Under the pieces are notes generated by a model, which was not told the origin of the DNA, ran no database searches, and saw only the letters and a program-made list of their open reading frames with translations. Positions 57,582 to 64,000 of a stretch of DNA of 64,000 bases are shown here, one piece after another (positions within the stretch are counted from its first letter, which is position 1; every line of letters starts with the position of its first letter). The stretch comes from Leifsonia sp. 466MF (lineage in GTDB: Bacteria; Actinomycetota; Actinomycetes; Actinomycetales; Microbacteriaceae): positions 2,108,001-2,172,000 of the forward strand of contig NZ_LT629696.1 in the NCBI RefSeq assembly GCF_900100265.1. The letters are read 5' to 3'. The translations under genes and the position numbers were made by a program.

Positions 57582-58709
57582 CTATGCGTCGGGCGGCGCG
57601 ACCGCCACGCGGAAGCGCGGCGCGGCCGGCTCGCGGTGCAGCGCCAGACGGGCGAGCACATCGCCGAGCGCAGGACCGAACTTGAATCCGTGACCCGAGA
57701 ACCCGGTTGCGATGACGACCTTCCCGACGCGGTCGAGCACGAAGTCCTCCTGCTCGGTGCTGTCGTAGAGGCAGCTGATGCCCTCGGGATGCGTCGCATC
57801 GACACCCGGCACCCACTCGGCCACGTACTGCTTCAACTGTTCCAGTCTGTCGGGATCGATGCGCCGATCGCGACCGTCCGGGTCCACCTCCGGGCCGACG
57901 CCGTGGAAACCGACCTTGACGCCCTCCCCCGGTGTCAGCAGTCCGTAGGCGCTGGCCACGGCGTTGCGGGTGGGGTGGTGCACGAAGCTCGGCCAGGCCG
58001 TCTCTGCGTCCGCCAGGCCAGGAAGTACCGGGAAGTGCGCCGGTTGTTCCTCCGTCACGCGGACTTCGGGAAGCTCCACGCCGTGAGCCGAGAGCCAGGG
58101 ACGCAGGAGTGACGGCGTCCACGAGCCTGCCGCGACCACCACCACGTCAGCTGTATGGGTGCCACCGTCGGTCACCACCGTCACGTTGTCGCCGGAGTCC
58201 TCCACTCCCGTCGCGCGGACGCCGAAGCGCAGCTCTGCTCCCGCGCCTTCGGCAGCGTCGAGCAGGGCATCCAGAGCGTCGGCTGCCCGCAATCGGCCGC
58301 CGCCCGGGCTGAACAGCACGTGGTCCTCGAACCGGAGGCCCGGCCAGCGCGTCTCGGCCTCGGCACCTGTCAGCCACTCGTAGGGCAGCCCCGCCGCATC
58401 CTGCGCCTCGGCGATCGCCTTCAGCACCACCGGATCGCCGTGGTCGACCGCTCCCGTCGCGTCGAGCAGCGTGCGGCCGCTGATCCGCTCCAGCTGCTTC
58501 CACCCGCTGAGCGCGCGGACGGACAGCTCCACATAGTCCTGCTCTGCGTAGCCGTGACGGAAGATCCTGGTCGCACCGTGCGACGACCCGCGATCGTGGC
58601 CGCGTTCGAACGCCTCCAGCAGCAGCACCGACGCTCCTTCGCGCGCCAGCGACAAGGCCGTCGCCGCGCCGACGACACCCGCGCCGATGACGATCACGCT
58701 CGTTGCCAT
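57582..58709 (-). CDS. solA: FAD-dependent N-methyl amino-acid oxidase (SolA/sarcosine oxidase family)
   Basis: The 375-residue flavoprotein has the Rossmann motif VIVIGAGVVGAATALSLA, the substrate-cofactor segment RGSSHGATRIFRHGYAEQDY, a conserved Cys in EGISCLYDSTEQ at the position that binds FAD covalently in monomeric sarcosine oxidase, and ATGFSGHGFKFGP at the C-terminus. It should oxidise N-methyl amino acids to release formaldehyde and H2O2. The ATG at 58709 is preceded by a TAGGGT box 6 nt upstream. Confidence 0.92.
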   Translation of the reverse strand: MATSVIVIGAGVVGAATALSLAREGASVLLLEAFERGHDRGSSHGATRIFRHGYAEQDYVELSVRALSGWKQLERISGRTLLDATGAVDHGDPVVLKAIAEAQDAAGLPYEWLTGAEAETRWPGLRFEDHVLFSPGGGRLRAADALDALLDAAEGAGAELRFGVRATGVEDSGDNVTVVTDGGTHTADVVVVAAGSWTPSLLRPWLSAHGVELPEVRVTEEQPAHFPVLPGLADAETAWPSFVHHPTRNAVASAYGLLTPGEGVKVGFHGVGPEVDPDGRDRRIDPDRLEQLKQYVAEWVPGVDATHPEGISCLYDSTEQEDFVLDRVGKVVIATGFSGHGFKFGPALGDVLARLALHREPAAPRFRVAVAPPDA

Positions 58710-58715
58710 GCCGCA

Positions 58716-58721
58716 ACCCTA
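58716..58721 (-). promoter_or_regulatory. -10 box TAGGGT of the solA-like gene
   Basis: On the minus strand TAGGGT ends 6 nt before the ATG at 58709. Confidence 0.55.
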
Positions 58722-58835
58722 TCGAGCGGCGGACGACGATCCCGCCGTGCCTCTGCGCATTCGCAGCGGGTGGCCCTTGAGGGATCCGGCATCCGGACAT
58801 TGGATGGAGTCCCCACGACGAAAGGACGACAGGCG

Positions 58836-59153
58836 ATGTCGACTGATCAGTACCACGAGCCGCCGAGCGAGCTCAGCGAGGAGACGCGGACGTTCGCGCG
58901 GATGTGCGCGAGCCTGTCCGAGGAGGCGGAGGCGATCGGCTGGTACGAGCAGCGCATCGCCGTCGAGAAGGACGAGGTCGCGAAGGCGATCATGCTCGAC
59001 TCGCTCGCAGAGGAGTACAAGCACTTCAGCATGGAGCTCGAGTTCCTGCTGCGGGCGAAGCCGCAGTGGCGGGAGACGGCGAAGGGCATCCTGTTCCAGC
59101 ACGGCGACATCGTCCAACACGGCGAGGAGGCCGAAGAGGCCGCCGCCCCCTAA
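58836..59153 (+). CDS. Orphan encapsulated-ferritin (EncFtn)-like protein
   Basis: The 105-residue two-helix protein aligns with Rhodospirillum EncFtn at a constant offset of -2: Glu30, Trp36, Tyr37, Glu60 and His63 match its Glu32, Trp38, Tyr39, Glu62 and His65, the ferroxidase-centre residues. The N-terminal HEPPSELSEETR matches the family's HEPLEVLKEET segment. EncFtn dimers oxidise Fe2+ and normally work inside an encapsulin shell, with a C-terminal targeting peptide. This protein ends HGEEAEEAAAP and has no such peptide, and no encapsulin gene is nearby. The ATG at 58836 has AAAGGA upstream. Confidence 0.85.
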   Translation: MSTDQYHEPPSELSEETRTFARMCASLSEEAEAIGWYEQRIAVEKDEVAKAIMLDSLAEEYKHFSMELEFLLRAKPQWRETAKGILFQHGDIVQHGEEAEEAAAP

Positions 59154-59156
59154 GCC

Positions 59157-59218
59157 GCCGAGGTGCACGTTGTTGCGGTCGACACGCCGTGCGAGACCGC
59201 AACAACGTGCACCTCGGC
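59157..59218. terminator. Perfect 24-bp palindrome between convergent genes
   Basis: Two perfect 24-bp arms (59157-59180 and 59195-59218) flank a 14-nt loop. The arm begins GCCGAGGTGCACGTTG. It lies 3 bp after the EncFtn-like stop and 8 bp before the S53 protease stop, so it is probably a shared terminator. Confidence 0.8.
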
Positions 59219-59226
59219 TGAGCGGA

Positions 59227-61305
59227 CTACTTCGTGATGCCTGCGAAGAACGCGGCGCCGTTGGGCGTCCCGACTCCGGTGGCCGTGTCGTAGCCCTTGG
59301 TGCTGTGGAGGGTCTGGTTCGGCTCCTCCTGCGTGCGCAGGCTGTAGCTCAGACCTCCCGCAGCGCTCTCGCTGTCGACGTAGTTCACGCGAAGCACCGA
59401 CGGCAGCGGGGACTGCACGGTGGTGCCGAACATGTCCGCCTGGTCGACGTCGTAGAACGCCGAGCCACCGGCCGCGTATGCCGCGTAGATCCGCGGGTTC
59501 AGGAACCCGAGCGGCGCACCGGCCACCTGGTTCGCGACCGCCGCGATACCCGCGGTGAGCGGGGCGGCGACCGACGTTCCGCCGATCCGGTACTCGTCGT
59601 AGTAGGTGCCGTTGCTGAACGTCTGCGTCTGACCGACGAGCAGCCCGGTGTTGGGGTCGGCGAGGGCGCTGATGTCCGGCACCAGGCGTCCCGACGCCGC
59701 TCCGACGGCCGCCGCCTGATAGGCCGGCTGCGCGAACAGACGGCTCACGCCTCCGCCTCCGCCGCCGTTGAACGTGCCGGGCAGCGGTGACGCGAGGGTA
59801 CCGTCCAACTCGTACGGAGCGCCGGACATGTGGTCCGTCGCTGTCGGATTCACCGCGTCGAGCCCGGTCTCCCACCCGACCTCGAACGACCGCTTCCAGC
59901 CGGTGTTGTTCAGCGGGGACGCCGGGTCGTCGATGGCCGAGTAGCTCAGCCCCGACGGAGCGGCCGTCGGCACGACGGAGGCGGAGCTGCCGCCGACCGC
60001 GGTCACCCACGGGCTGTCGGCGTAGAAGTCCACCGTCGGCGTACCGAACGAACCGACCTCGTCACCGCTGTCGCCGCTGGAGACGAACACGCCAACCCCG
60101 GTCGCCGCAGCCTCGATGAAGGTGTTGTTGAGGCTGTTTACGAAGCCCTGCGGCACCGCCTCACCGGCGAACCCGTAGCTGATCGAGAGGATGCTCGCCA
60201 GGTGCTTGTCGACGATGTGGTTCACCGACGCGTCGAAGTCCTGCCGCGCGTTCGCGGAGGCGACGTACAGCAGGTCGGCGCCCGGGGCCGTCGTGTGGAT
60301 GGCCTCGGCGTCGAGCGTCTCCTCGCCGTAGTAGTCCCCCGGCACCTGCTGCGGGGTGTCCGGGTGCTTGTACACACCGGGCGCGACCAGCTGGGTGATC
60401 TTCGGAGCGGGAAGGTTGTGGAGGCTGCTGTACTTCGTCACATCCTGCACGAGCGTGGGGCTCGCGTTGGCGCCGACGAACGCGACCGTCTGCCCGGAGC
60501 CGTTCGCGGCGACCTGGTCGAGGCCGTAGAGCCCGCGCACCTGGGCCGGGGTGTAGCCGCACGGCGCGATGGGCTTCGTGCTGGTCCCGTACGCCGGGGC
60601 GTTCGGCATGGCCACCGTCTTCTCGCCGTACCAGAGCGAGCAGGGCTGCCCGGCGCGGAAGCCGACCGAGGGAGCGCCGTGGTTCTGCTTCGGGCTGTTG
60701 CCGTTCCCGTAGCCGTCGGTGCTCGTCGGTTGGATGAGCGACGCGCCCTGGTCGAGGCCGGCGACGCTCTCCACGATGCCGGCGAGCGACGCGGGGACGG
60801 TGACGGCCGACTCGGGAGCCCGCAGGGTCGTCCCGTACGCGCTGTACTCGCCGAGGGTGACGCCGAACGCGTTCTGCGCCTGGGCGACGGTGCCCTCGGC
60901 CGATACGTAGCGGTTGTTGCTGGGCGTGTCCACGATGGTGAAGCCCGCGCTGCGCAGGAACTGCTGCACCGCCACCACGCTCGACTGGCTCGGAGCGAAC
61001 TGCTGCCGGAACGCCTGCGGCGTCAGGAACTTGCGGTAGCTGGATGAGCCGGGGGTCGATACGGCAAGCGCGGTCTGCGCTGCGGCAGAGGCGTTCTGCC
61101 ACGGGAGGTACACCCGGAGGTCGACGGTGTCGGTCGCGGGAGCGGCGGAGCGGAGCGCCTTCGCATTCGCCCAGGCCGGCTGACTGCCCGGCAGGGCACT
61201 GCGACCGGATGCCGCAGCAGCCGGTGTCGCGGCTGCCGCGACGAACAGAAGGGCCGCGCCGGCGGTGACGGCTGCGGCCCGGAGGGTTCTCGTTGACGTG
61301 CGCAC
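59227..61305 (-). CDS. Secreted S53-family (sedolisin) serine-carboxyl peptidase
   Basis: The 692-residue proprotein has a signal peptide (about 1-33, AATPAAAAS), a pro-domain to about 190, and a sedolisin catalytic domain. Catalytic residues are seen in YYGEETLDAEAIHTTAPGAD (Glu and Asp), the oxyanion Asp in VFVSSGDSGDE, and the serine in RIGGTSVAAPLTAG, where the usual SGTS is GGTS. The final GYDTATGVGTPNG is the calcium-binding loop. These acid proteases cut extracellular protein at low pH. The GTG at 61305 has AAAGGA 5-6 nt upstream. Confidence 0.92.
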   Translation of the reverse strand: MRTSTRTLRAAAVTAGAALLFVAAAATPAAAASGRSALPGSQPAWANAKALRSAAPATDTVDLRVYLPWQNASAAAQTALAVSTPGSSSYRKFLTPQAFRQQFAPSQSSVVAVQQFLRSAGFTIVDTPSNNRYVSAEGTVAQAQNAFGVTLGEYSAYGTTLRAPESAVTVPASLAGIVESVAGLDQGASLIQPTSTDGYGNGNSPKQNHGAPSVGFRAGQPCSLWYGEKTVAMPNAPAYGTSTKPIAPCGYTPAQVRGLYGLDQVAANGSGQTVAFVGANASPTLVQDVTKYSSLHNLPAPKITQLVAPGVYKHPDTPQQVPGDYYGEETLDAEAIHTTAPGADLLYVASANARQDFDASVNHIVDKHLASILSISYGFAGEAVPQGFVNSLNNTFIEAAATGVGVFVSSGDSGDEVGSFGTPTVDFYADSPWVTAVGGSSASVVPTAAPSGLSYSAIDDPASPLNNTGWKRSFEVGWETGLDAVNPTATDHMSGAPYELDGTLASPLPGTFNGGGGGGVSRLFAQPAYQAAAVGAASGRLVPDISALADPNTGLLVGQTQTFSNGTYYDEYRIGGTSVAAPLTAGIAAVANQVAGAPLGFLNPRIYAAYAAGGSAFYDVDQADMFGTTVQSPLPSVLRVNYVDSESAAGGLSYSLRTQEEPNQTLHSTKGYDTATGVGTPNGAAFFAGITK

Positions 61306-61435
61306 GGATGTCCTTTCATCGATGCGAAATCGCGCTGATCGGCGCGCGTCAATCCAACTCCTGCCCGGCAGGCGGAACAACGATACGGCTCCTGAGAGTC
61401 CGTACATGTTGCGCGCGGAACCCGGCCCGGCCGAC

Positions 61436-61915
61436 TCACGCGTCGACGTGGATGAGGAACACCCAGGCGCTGAGCACCCCACCGACGAAGGCCACGAACA
61501 CCGCCGGGACGAGCACATACACGCCGGCCTCCCCGACGACGACCATGAGGATGCCTGCCGCGAGCAGAGTCACGGAGGTCACCACGTTCGGGTTGATCCG
61601 TTGAATCGCGCGCCCGAGCGGGGTCGGCGACGGCGCAGTCGCCCGCCGGTCCAGCACGAGCAGCGTGACAGCCGTCAGCACCGCGAGGACGATCACCTCG
61701 ATGCCGAGAACCCTCGCAGGCTGACCGGGCACGGCGAGGAGCACCGCCACCAGCAGCATCGCGGTGAAGAGGCTCAGCGTCTGAGCCGCCCGGAGACGCA
61801 GTTCCATGGACCCGGCGATGACCTGGATCCGGATGGACACGGCCACGAAGAGCAGGCCGAGGAGCGCCGCCGCCGCGCCGCCGACGATGGTGGCGAACAC
61901 ACCCCAGTCAGCCAT
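61436..61915 (-). CDS. Small four-helix membrane protein
   Basis: The 159-residue protein has four or five hydrophobic helices (VGGAAAALLGLLFVAVSI, LLVAVLLAVPG, VLAVLTAVTLLVLD, VFVAFVGGVLSAWVFLI). No family is recognised. The ATG at 61915 lies 2 bp from the stop of the DUF1275 gene, so the two form an operon. Confidence 0.8.
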   Translation of the reverse strand: MADWGVFATIVGGAAAALLGLLFVAVSIRIQVIAGSMELRLRAAQTLSLFTAMLLVAVLLAVPGQPARVLGIEVIVLAVLTAVTLLVLDRRATAPSPTPLGRAIQRINPNVVTSVTLLAAGILMVVVGEAGVYVLVPAVFVAFVGGVLSAWVFLIHVDA

Positions 61916-61917
61916 CG

Positions 61918-62631
61918 TCACTCGCCGAAGTCCGAACCGGGGCCGGGGATGAGGAGGCCCGTCGCAAGGAGAGCCGCCACCCACGCGACGACCGGTCCGA
62001 GGATCGGCGCGAGCGCCAGGGCCGCCGTCGCGCACACCGCGCCGACCGGCAGAGCGAGCACCGAGAGCACCCGGACGCCCTGGCCGTGGGCGGTGCGCAG
62101 CGCAAGATCCTGCATCGTGGTGGTCAGCGTTCCCGTGACGTAGGTGGTGGTCACGCCATCCACATCGGAGAGCTTCTTCGCCGCCACGGTCTGCAGTGCC
62201 AGCGCAGCCGCGGAGAGAGCGATCACCACGCAACGCTCCACCGTGCTTTCTGCACCCGGCAGCACCATCCAGATCACGACGACGACGGTCTGCACGGCCG
62301 CAGACGGCAGCACCAGGCGACCGAACGCCCGTCGTGCCGTCGCCGAGACGGTCGTCGGGGCGCGCGTGAGCCGGAAGGCGGTGTAGAGCACGCCGACGAA
62401 CGAGACGATGGCCACCCCGGCCGTCAGAAGGGTCAGCGCGAACTGGGGCCGGGTGAACATACCGCTCAGGATCAGGTTGCCGGTCATGTTCGCCGTGAAG
62501 ATCCCGCCGAGGGCGAGGAAGGCGAAGGCGTCGGCCGCGCCCGCCGAGAAGGACAGCAGGACCAGGGCCAGATGGATGCGGCGCACCCGTCCGGGATGCG
62601 TCGACTGGACGAGTTCCGGCGTACCGGTCAC
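61918..62631 (-). CDS. DUF1275 (YoaK)-family membrane protein
   Basis: The 237-residue protein has six helices and the DUF1275 signatures LSFSAGAADAFAFLALGGIF, TANMTGNLIL and TTTYVTGTLTTTMQDLA. Function is unknown; members are widespread in actinobacteria. The start is uncertain: GTG at 62631 is chosen because it overlaps the TGA of a tiny upstream frame (62628-62663) that has a good ribosome-binding site. The downstream membrane gene follows at once. Confidence 0.85.
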   Translation of the reverse strand: MTGTPELVQSTHPGRVRRIHLALVLLSFSAGAADAFAFLALGGIFTANMTGNLILSGMFTRPQFALTLLTAGVAIVSFVGVLYTAFRLTRAPTTVSATARRAFGRLVLPSAAVQTVVVVIWMVLPGAESTVERCVVIALSAAALALQTVAAKKLSDVDGVTTTYVTGTLTTTMQDLALRTAHGQGVRVLSVLALPVGAVCATAALALAPILGPVVAWVAALLATGLLIPGPGSDFGE

Positions 62632-62663
62632 ATCGGGCCGATCGGAGACGGTTCGTCGGTCAT
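62628..62663 (-). CDS. Possible 11-residue leader peptide before DUF1275 gene
   Basis: An ATG at 62663 with GGGGAG 9 nt upstream opens the frame MTDEPSPIGPM, whose TGA overlaps the DUF1275 GTG as GTGA. The DUF1275 GTG itself has no visible ribosome-binding site, so translation may reach it by coupling from this short frame. A one-base deletion that split the original start from the gene is the other explanation. Confidence 0.35.
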   Translation of the reverse strand: MTDEPSPIGPM

Positions 62664-62837
62664 GGGTCGATCTCCCCTGGGGCGATGGTGCCGGAGCGGT
62701 GCTCGTTCGGGTGGCCGCCAAAGTAGCAGGTTCCGCCAGCGTCCCGCCAGATCCGCCACGATCTGCTTCTGTTGTCGCAGCGATCCTCCCTGCTACCGTG
62801 CTGCCACGCTCCACCCGCTCGGCTGAAAGAGGTCGGA

Positions 62838-63527
62838 ATGCCTGAAGCTGCCACCAACGTCGTCCTCGTCCACGGCGCCTATGCCGACGGATCGTCCTGG
62901 TCGAAGGTGATCCCCCGCCTGCAGGCCGCCGGTCTCGGGGTGACGGCGGTGCAACATCCCCTCACCACACTCCAGGACGGCGTCGAGATCACCCGGCGCG
63001 CCATCGCCCTGAACCCCGGTCCGACCGTGCTCGTCGGGCACTCGTTCGCCGGGATGATCGTCACAGAGGCCGGGGTCGACCCGGCCGTCTCAGCGCTCGT
63101 CTACGTGGCGGCTCGCGCCCCCGACGCCGGCGAAGACTATGGCGCGCTCGCCAAGACCTACCCTCTGCCGCCCGCGTCCGCCGGGGTGGTGTGGTCGGAG
63201 GGGTGGGGCCGCCTCAGCGAGGAGGCGTTCCTGCGCGACTTCGCCGGCGACCTCCCGCCGGAGGAGGCGCGGGTGCTGTGTGCGGTGCAGGGACCGATCT
63301 CCGACACGCTTTTCTCCGGCAGGACCACGCACGCCGCCTGGCGCCACAAGCCCAGCTGGTACGCGGTCTCGACGGAGGACCGGACGATCAACCCCGACCT
63401 CGAGCGCTTCATGGCGAAACGGATGGGCGCCACCACCATCGAACTCGCCGCCAGCCACGTCTCGCTCGTCTCGCACCCGGCGGAGGTCTCCGACCTCATC
63501 CTCGCTGCGGCTGGACGGGCCGCCTGA
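62838..63527 (+). CDS. Alpha/beta hydrolase (YdeN/esterase-like)
   Basis: The 229-residue protein matches the small alpha/beta hydrolases resembling plant salicylate/methylesterases: VVLVHGAYADGSSWSKVIPR at the start, the nucleophile in VGHSFAGMIVTE, and the His in AASHVSLVSHP near the end. The substrate is unknown. The ATG at 62838 has AGAGG upstream. It is divergent from the DUF1275 gene and followed by the tRNA-Gln region. Confidence 0.93.
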   Translation: MPEAATNVVLVHGAYADGSSWSKVIPRLQAAGLGVTAVQHPLTTLQDGVEITRRAIALNPGPTVLVGHSFAGMIVTEAGVDPAVSALVYVAARAPDAGEDYGALAKTYPLPPASAGVVWSEGWGRLSEEAFLRDFAGDLPPEEARVLCAVQGPISDTLFSGRTTHAAWRHKPSWYAVSTEDRTINPDLERFMAKRMGATTIELAASHVSLVSHPAEVSDLILAAAGRAA

Positions 63528-63544
63528 CCCCTCACGAGGGCAAC

Positions 63545-63568
63545 AAAAAAGCCCCGGAGAACCGGGGC
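63545..63568 (-). terminator. Rho-independent terminator after tRNA-Gln
   Basis: On the minus strand GCCCCGG-TTCT-CCGGGGC is followed by TTTTTTG. It lies a few bases 3' of the tRNA and can also serve the plus-strand hydrolase gene. Confidence 0.9.
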
Positions 63569-63576
63569 GCTTCTTG

Positions 63577-63648
63577 CTGGGGTACCTGGACTCGAACCAA
63601 GAACAACTGAACCAGAATCAGCCGTGTTGCCAATTACACCATACCCCA
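63577..63648 (-). tRNA. tRNA-Gln (anticodon CTG)
   Basis: The minus strand from 63648 begins TGGGGTATGGTGTAATTGGC and ends GGTTCGAGTCCAGGTACCCC plus A and the G discriminator; the 3' CCA is not encoded (CAA follows). The anticodon loop TTCTGGT places CTG at the anticodon, giving glutamine. Acceptor, D, anticodon and T arms all pair. Confidence 0.95.
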
Positions 63649-63705
63649 CCGGCCTGAACCGTAGTCCGGGCACGAGAAACAACTCTAGCCTACCGGCAGG
63701 CCGGA

Positions 63706-64000
63706 CTACAAAACGGCGGCGTCCTCCAGCGAGAGCCCGATGAGGTCGCGGTTGACGGCCGCGGCGACCACTGCACCGGAGCCTGCGGCGACGATCAGCT
63801 GCTGCGGTCCGGGTGCCGACGTCTCCCCCGCCGCGTACACGCCGGGAAGCGACGTGCGGCCGTCCGCGTCGGTCAGCAGGTAGCCGTCGGCGTCGCGATC
63901 GAGGTCGAGCGCATCCACGAATGACAGGGAGGGCGACCATACCGGGCGCAGGAACCCGCCGGCCCGCTCGACGAGGGTGCCGTCCGCGAGACGGACGCCG
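63706..64000 (-). CDS. NAD(P)/FAD-dependent oxidoreductase, C-terminal part (cut by window edge)
   Basis: The visible 97 codons are the C-terminus of a thioredoxin-reductase-like flavoprotein. The closing FAD-binding motif TSLPGVYAAGETSAPG is followed by [21 protein letters not shown], typical of small NAD(P)/FAD oxidoreductases. The reading frame runs open to the window end at 64000. The reaction cannot be told from this part because the N-terminal FAD and redox-cysteine regions are outside. Confidence 0.88.
   Translation of the reverse strand, partial: GVRLADGTLVERAGGFLRPVWSPSLSFVDALDLDRDADGYLLTDADGRTSLPGVYAAGETSAPGPQQLIVAAGSGAVVAAAVNRDLIGLSLEDAAVL

Noticed and set aside
58836..59153. The small ferritin-like gene as ordinary ferritin or Dps
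   Set aside because: It is a two-helix, 105-residue protein; ferritin and Dps have four-helix bundles of about 160 residues, and the ligand pattern matches EncFtn.

Overview
The window is high-G+C DNA with densely packed genes, many GTG or TTG starts, and actinobacterial hallmarks: TerC, DUF1275, TgpA/DUF58/MoxR, PknB-type kinase with FHA partners, SufS-SufU, and leaderless promoters. Gene content and protein style fit a member of the Microbacteriaceae close to Leifsonia. That genus call is an inference from protein resemblance, not a computed phylogeny.

Layout. 1-1.7 kb: the 3' end of a minus-strand leuC-leuD operon. 1.8-18.1 kb: a long minus-strand locus that reads terC (behind a probable yybP-ykoY manganese riboswitch), PP2C phosphatase, FHA protein, PknB-like kinase, FHA-HTH protein, a 1760-residue Ig/FN3 surface protein, MoxR ATPase, DUF58 protein, a transglutaminase-fold membrane protein without its catalytic triad, and a short FHA protein. 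It looks like a phospho-signalling module wired to a giant surface protein, and it is the best candidate here for an undescribed system. 18.3-21.3 kb: KTSC protein, an RsbQ-like hydrolase translationally coupled to a PAS-GAF-GGDEF diguanylate cyclase, and tRNA-Glu. 21.4-29 kb: lipid kinase, CopB-type copper ATPase with a CsoR-like operator, MBL hydrolase plus photolyase, NERD protein, AlaX editing protein.

29.1-31.7 kb: a DyP peroxidase whose last 96 bp are repeated 725 bp downstream, flanking a lower-GC insert. The second copy forms the antisense 3' end of an EamA transporter gene, which is followed by a divergent marR with tandem operators. 32.3-39.3 kb: sufU-sufS, a secreted two-headed HAD phosphatase, a cell-wall surface protein and an alpha/beta hydrolase. 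39.3-47.9 kb: long palindromes, an MHS-family transporter, aldo/keto reductase and XRE regulator, a DUF4062-STAND-TPR protein with a coupled membrane protein, and a hydrolase/tetR pair with two operators.

48.0-54.6 kb: a homoprotocatechuate (3,4-dihydroxyphenylacetate) meta-cleavage cluster: hpaH, hpaI, an FAH-RraA fusion, a GntR-FCD regulator, hpaE and hpaD. An operator motif occurs upstream of hpaH, upstream of the fusion gene and upstream of the MHS transporter 7 kb away, which suggests one regulon for uptake and catabolism. 54.6-64 kb: lipoprotein, two GNATs, DUF1349 protein, VOC protein, an MSOX/SolA-family oxidase, an orphan encapsulated-ferritin-like protein, an S53 protease, two membrane proteins, an alpha/beta hydrolase, tRNA-Gln and the end of a thioredoxin-reductase-like flavoprotein.

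Across the window, 17 genes have a TANNNT box ending exactly 6-7 nt before the start codon. This indicates widespread leaderless transcription and was used to choose starts. No CRISPR array, rRNA or intact insertion sequence was seen. Gaps above 300 bp are rare; the only one, 30375-30712, is described as insert remnant plus repeat copy.
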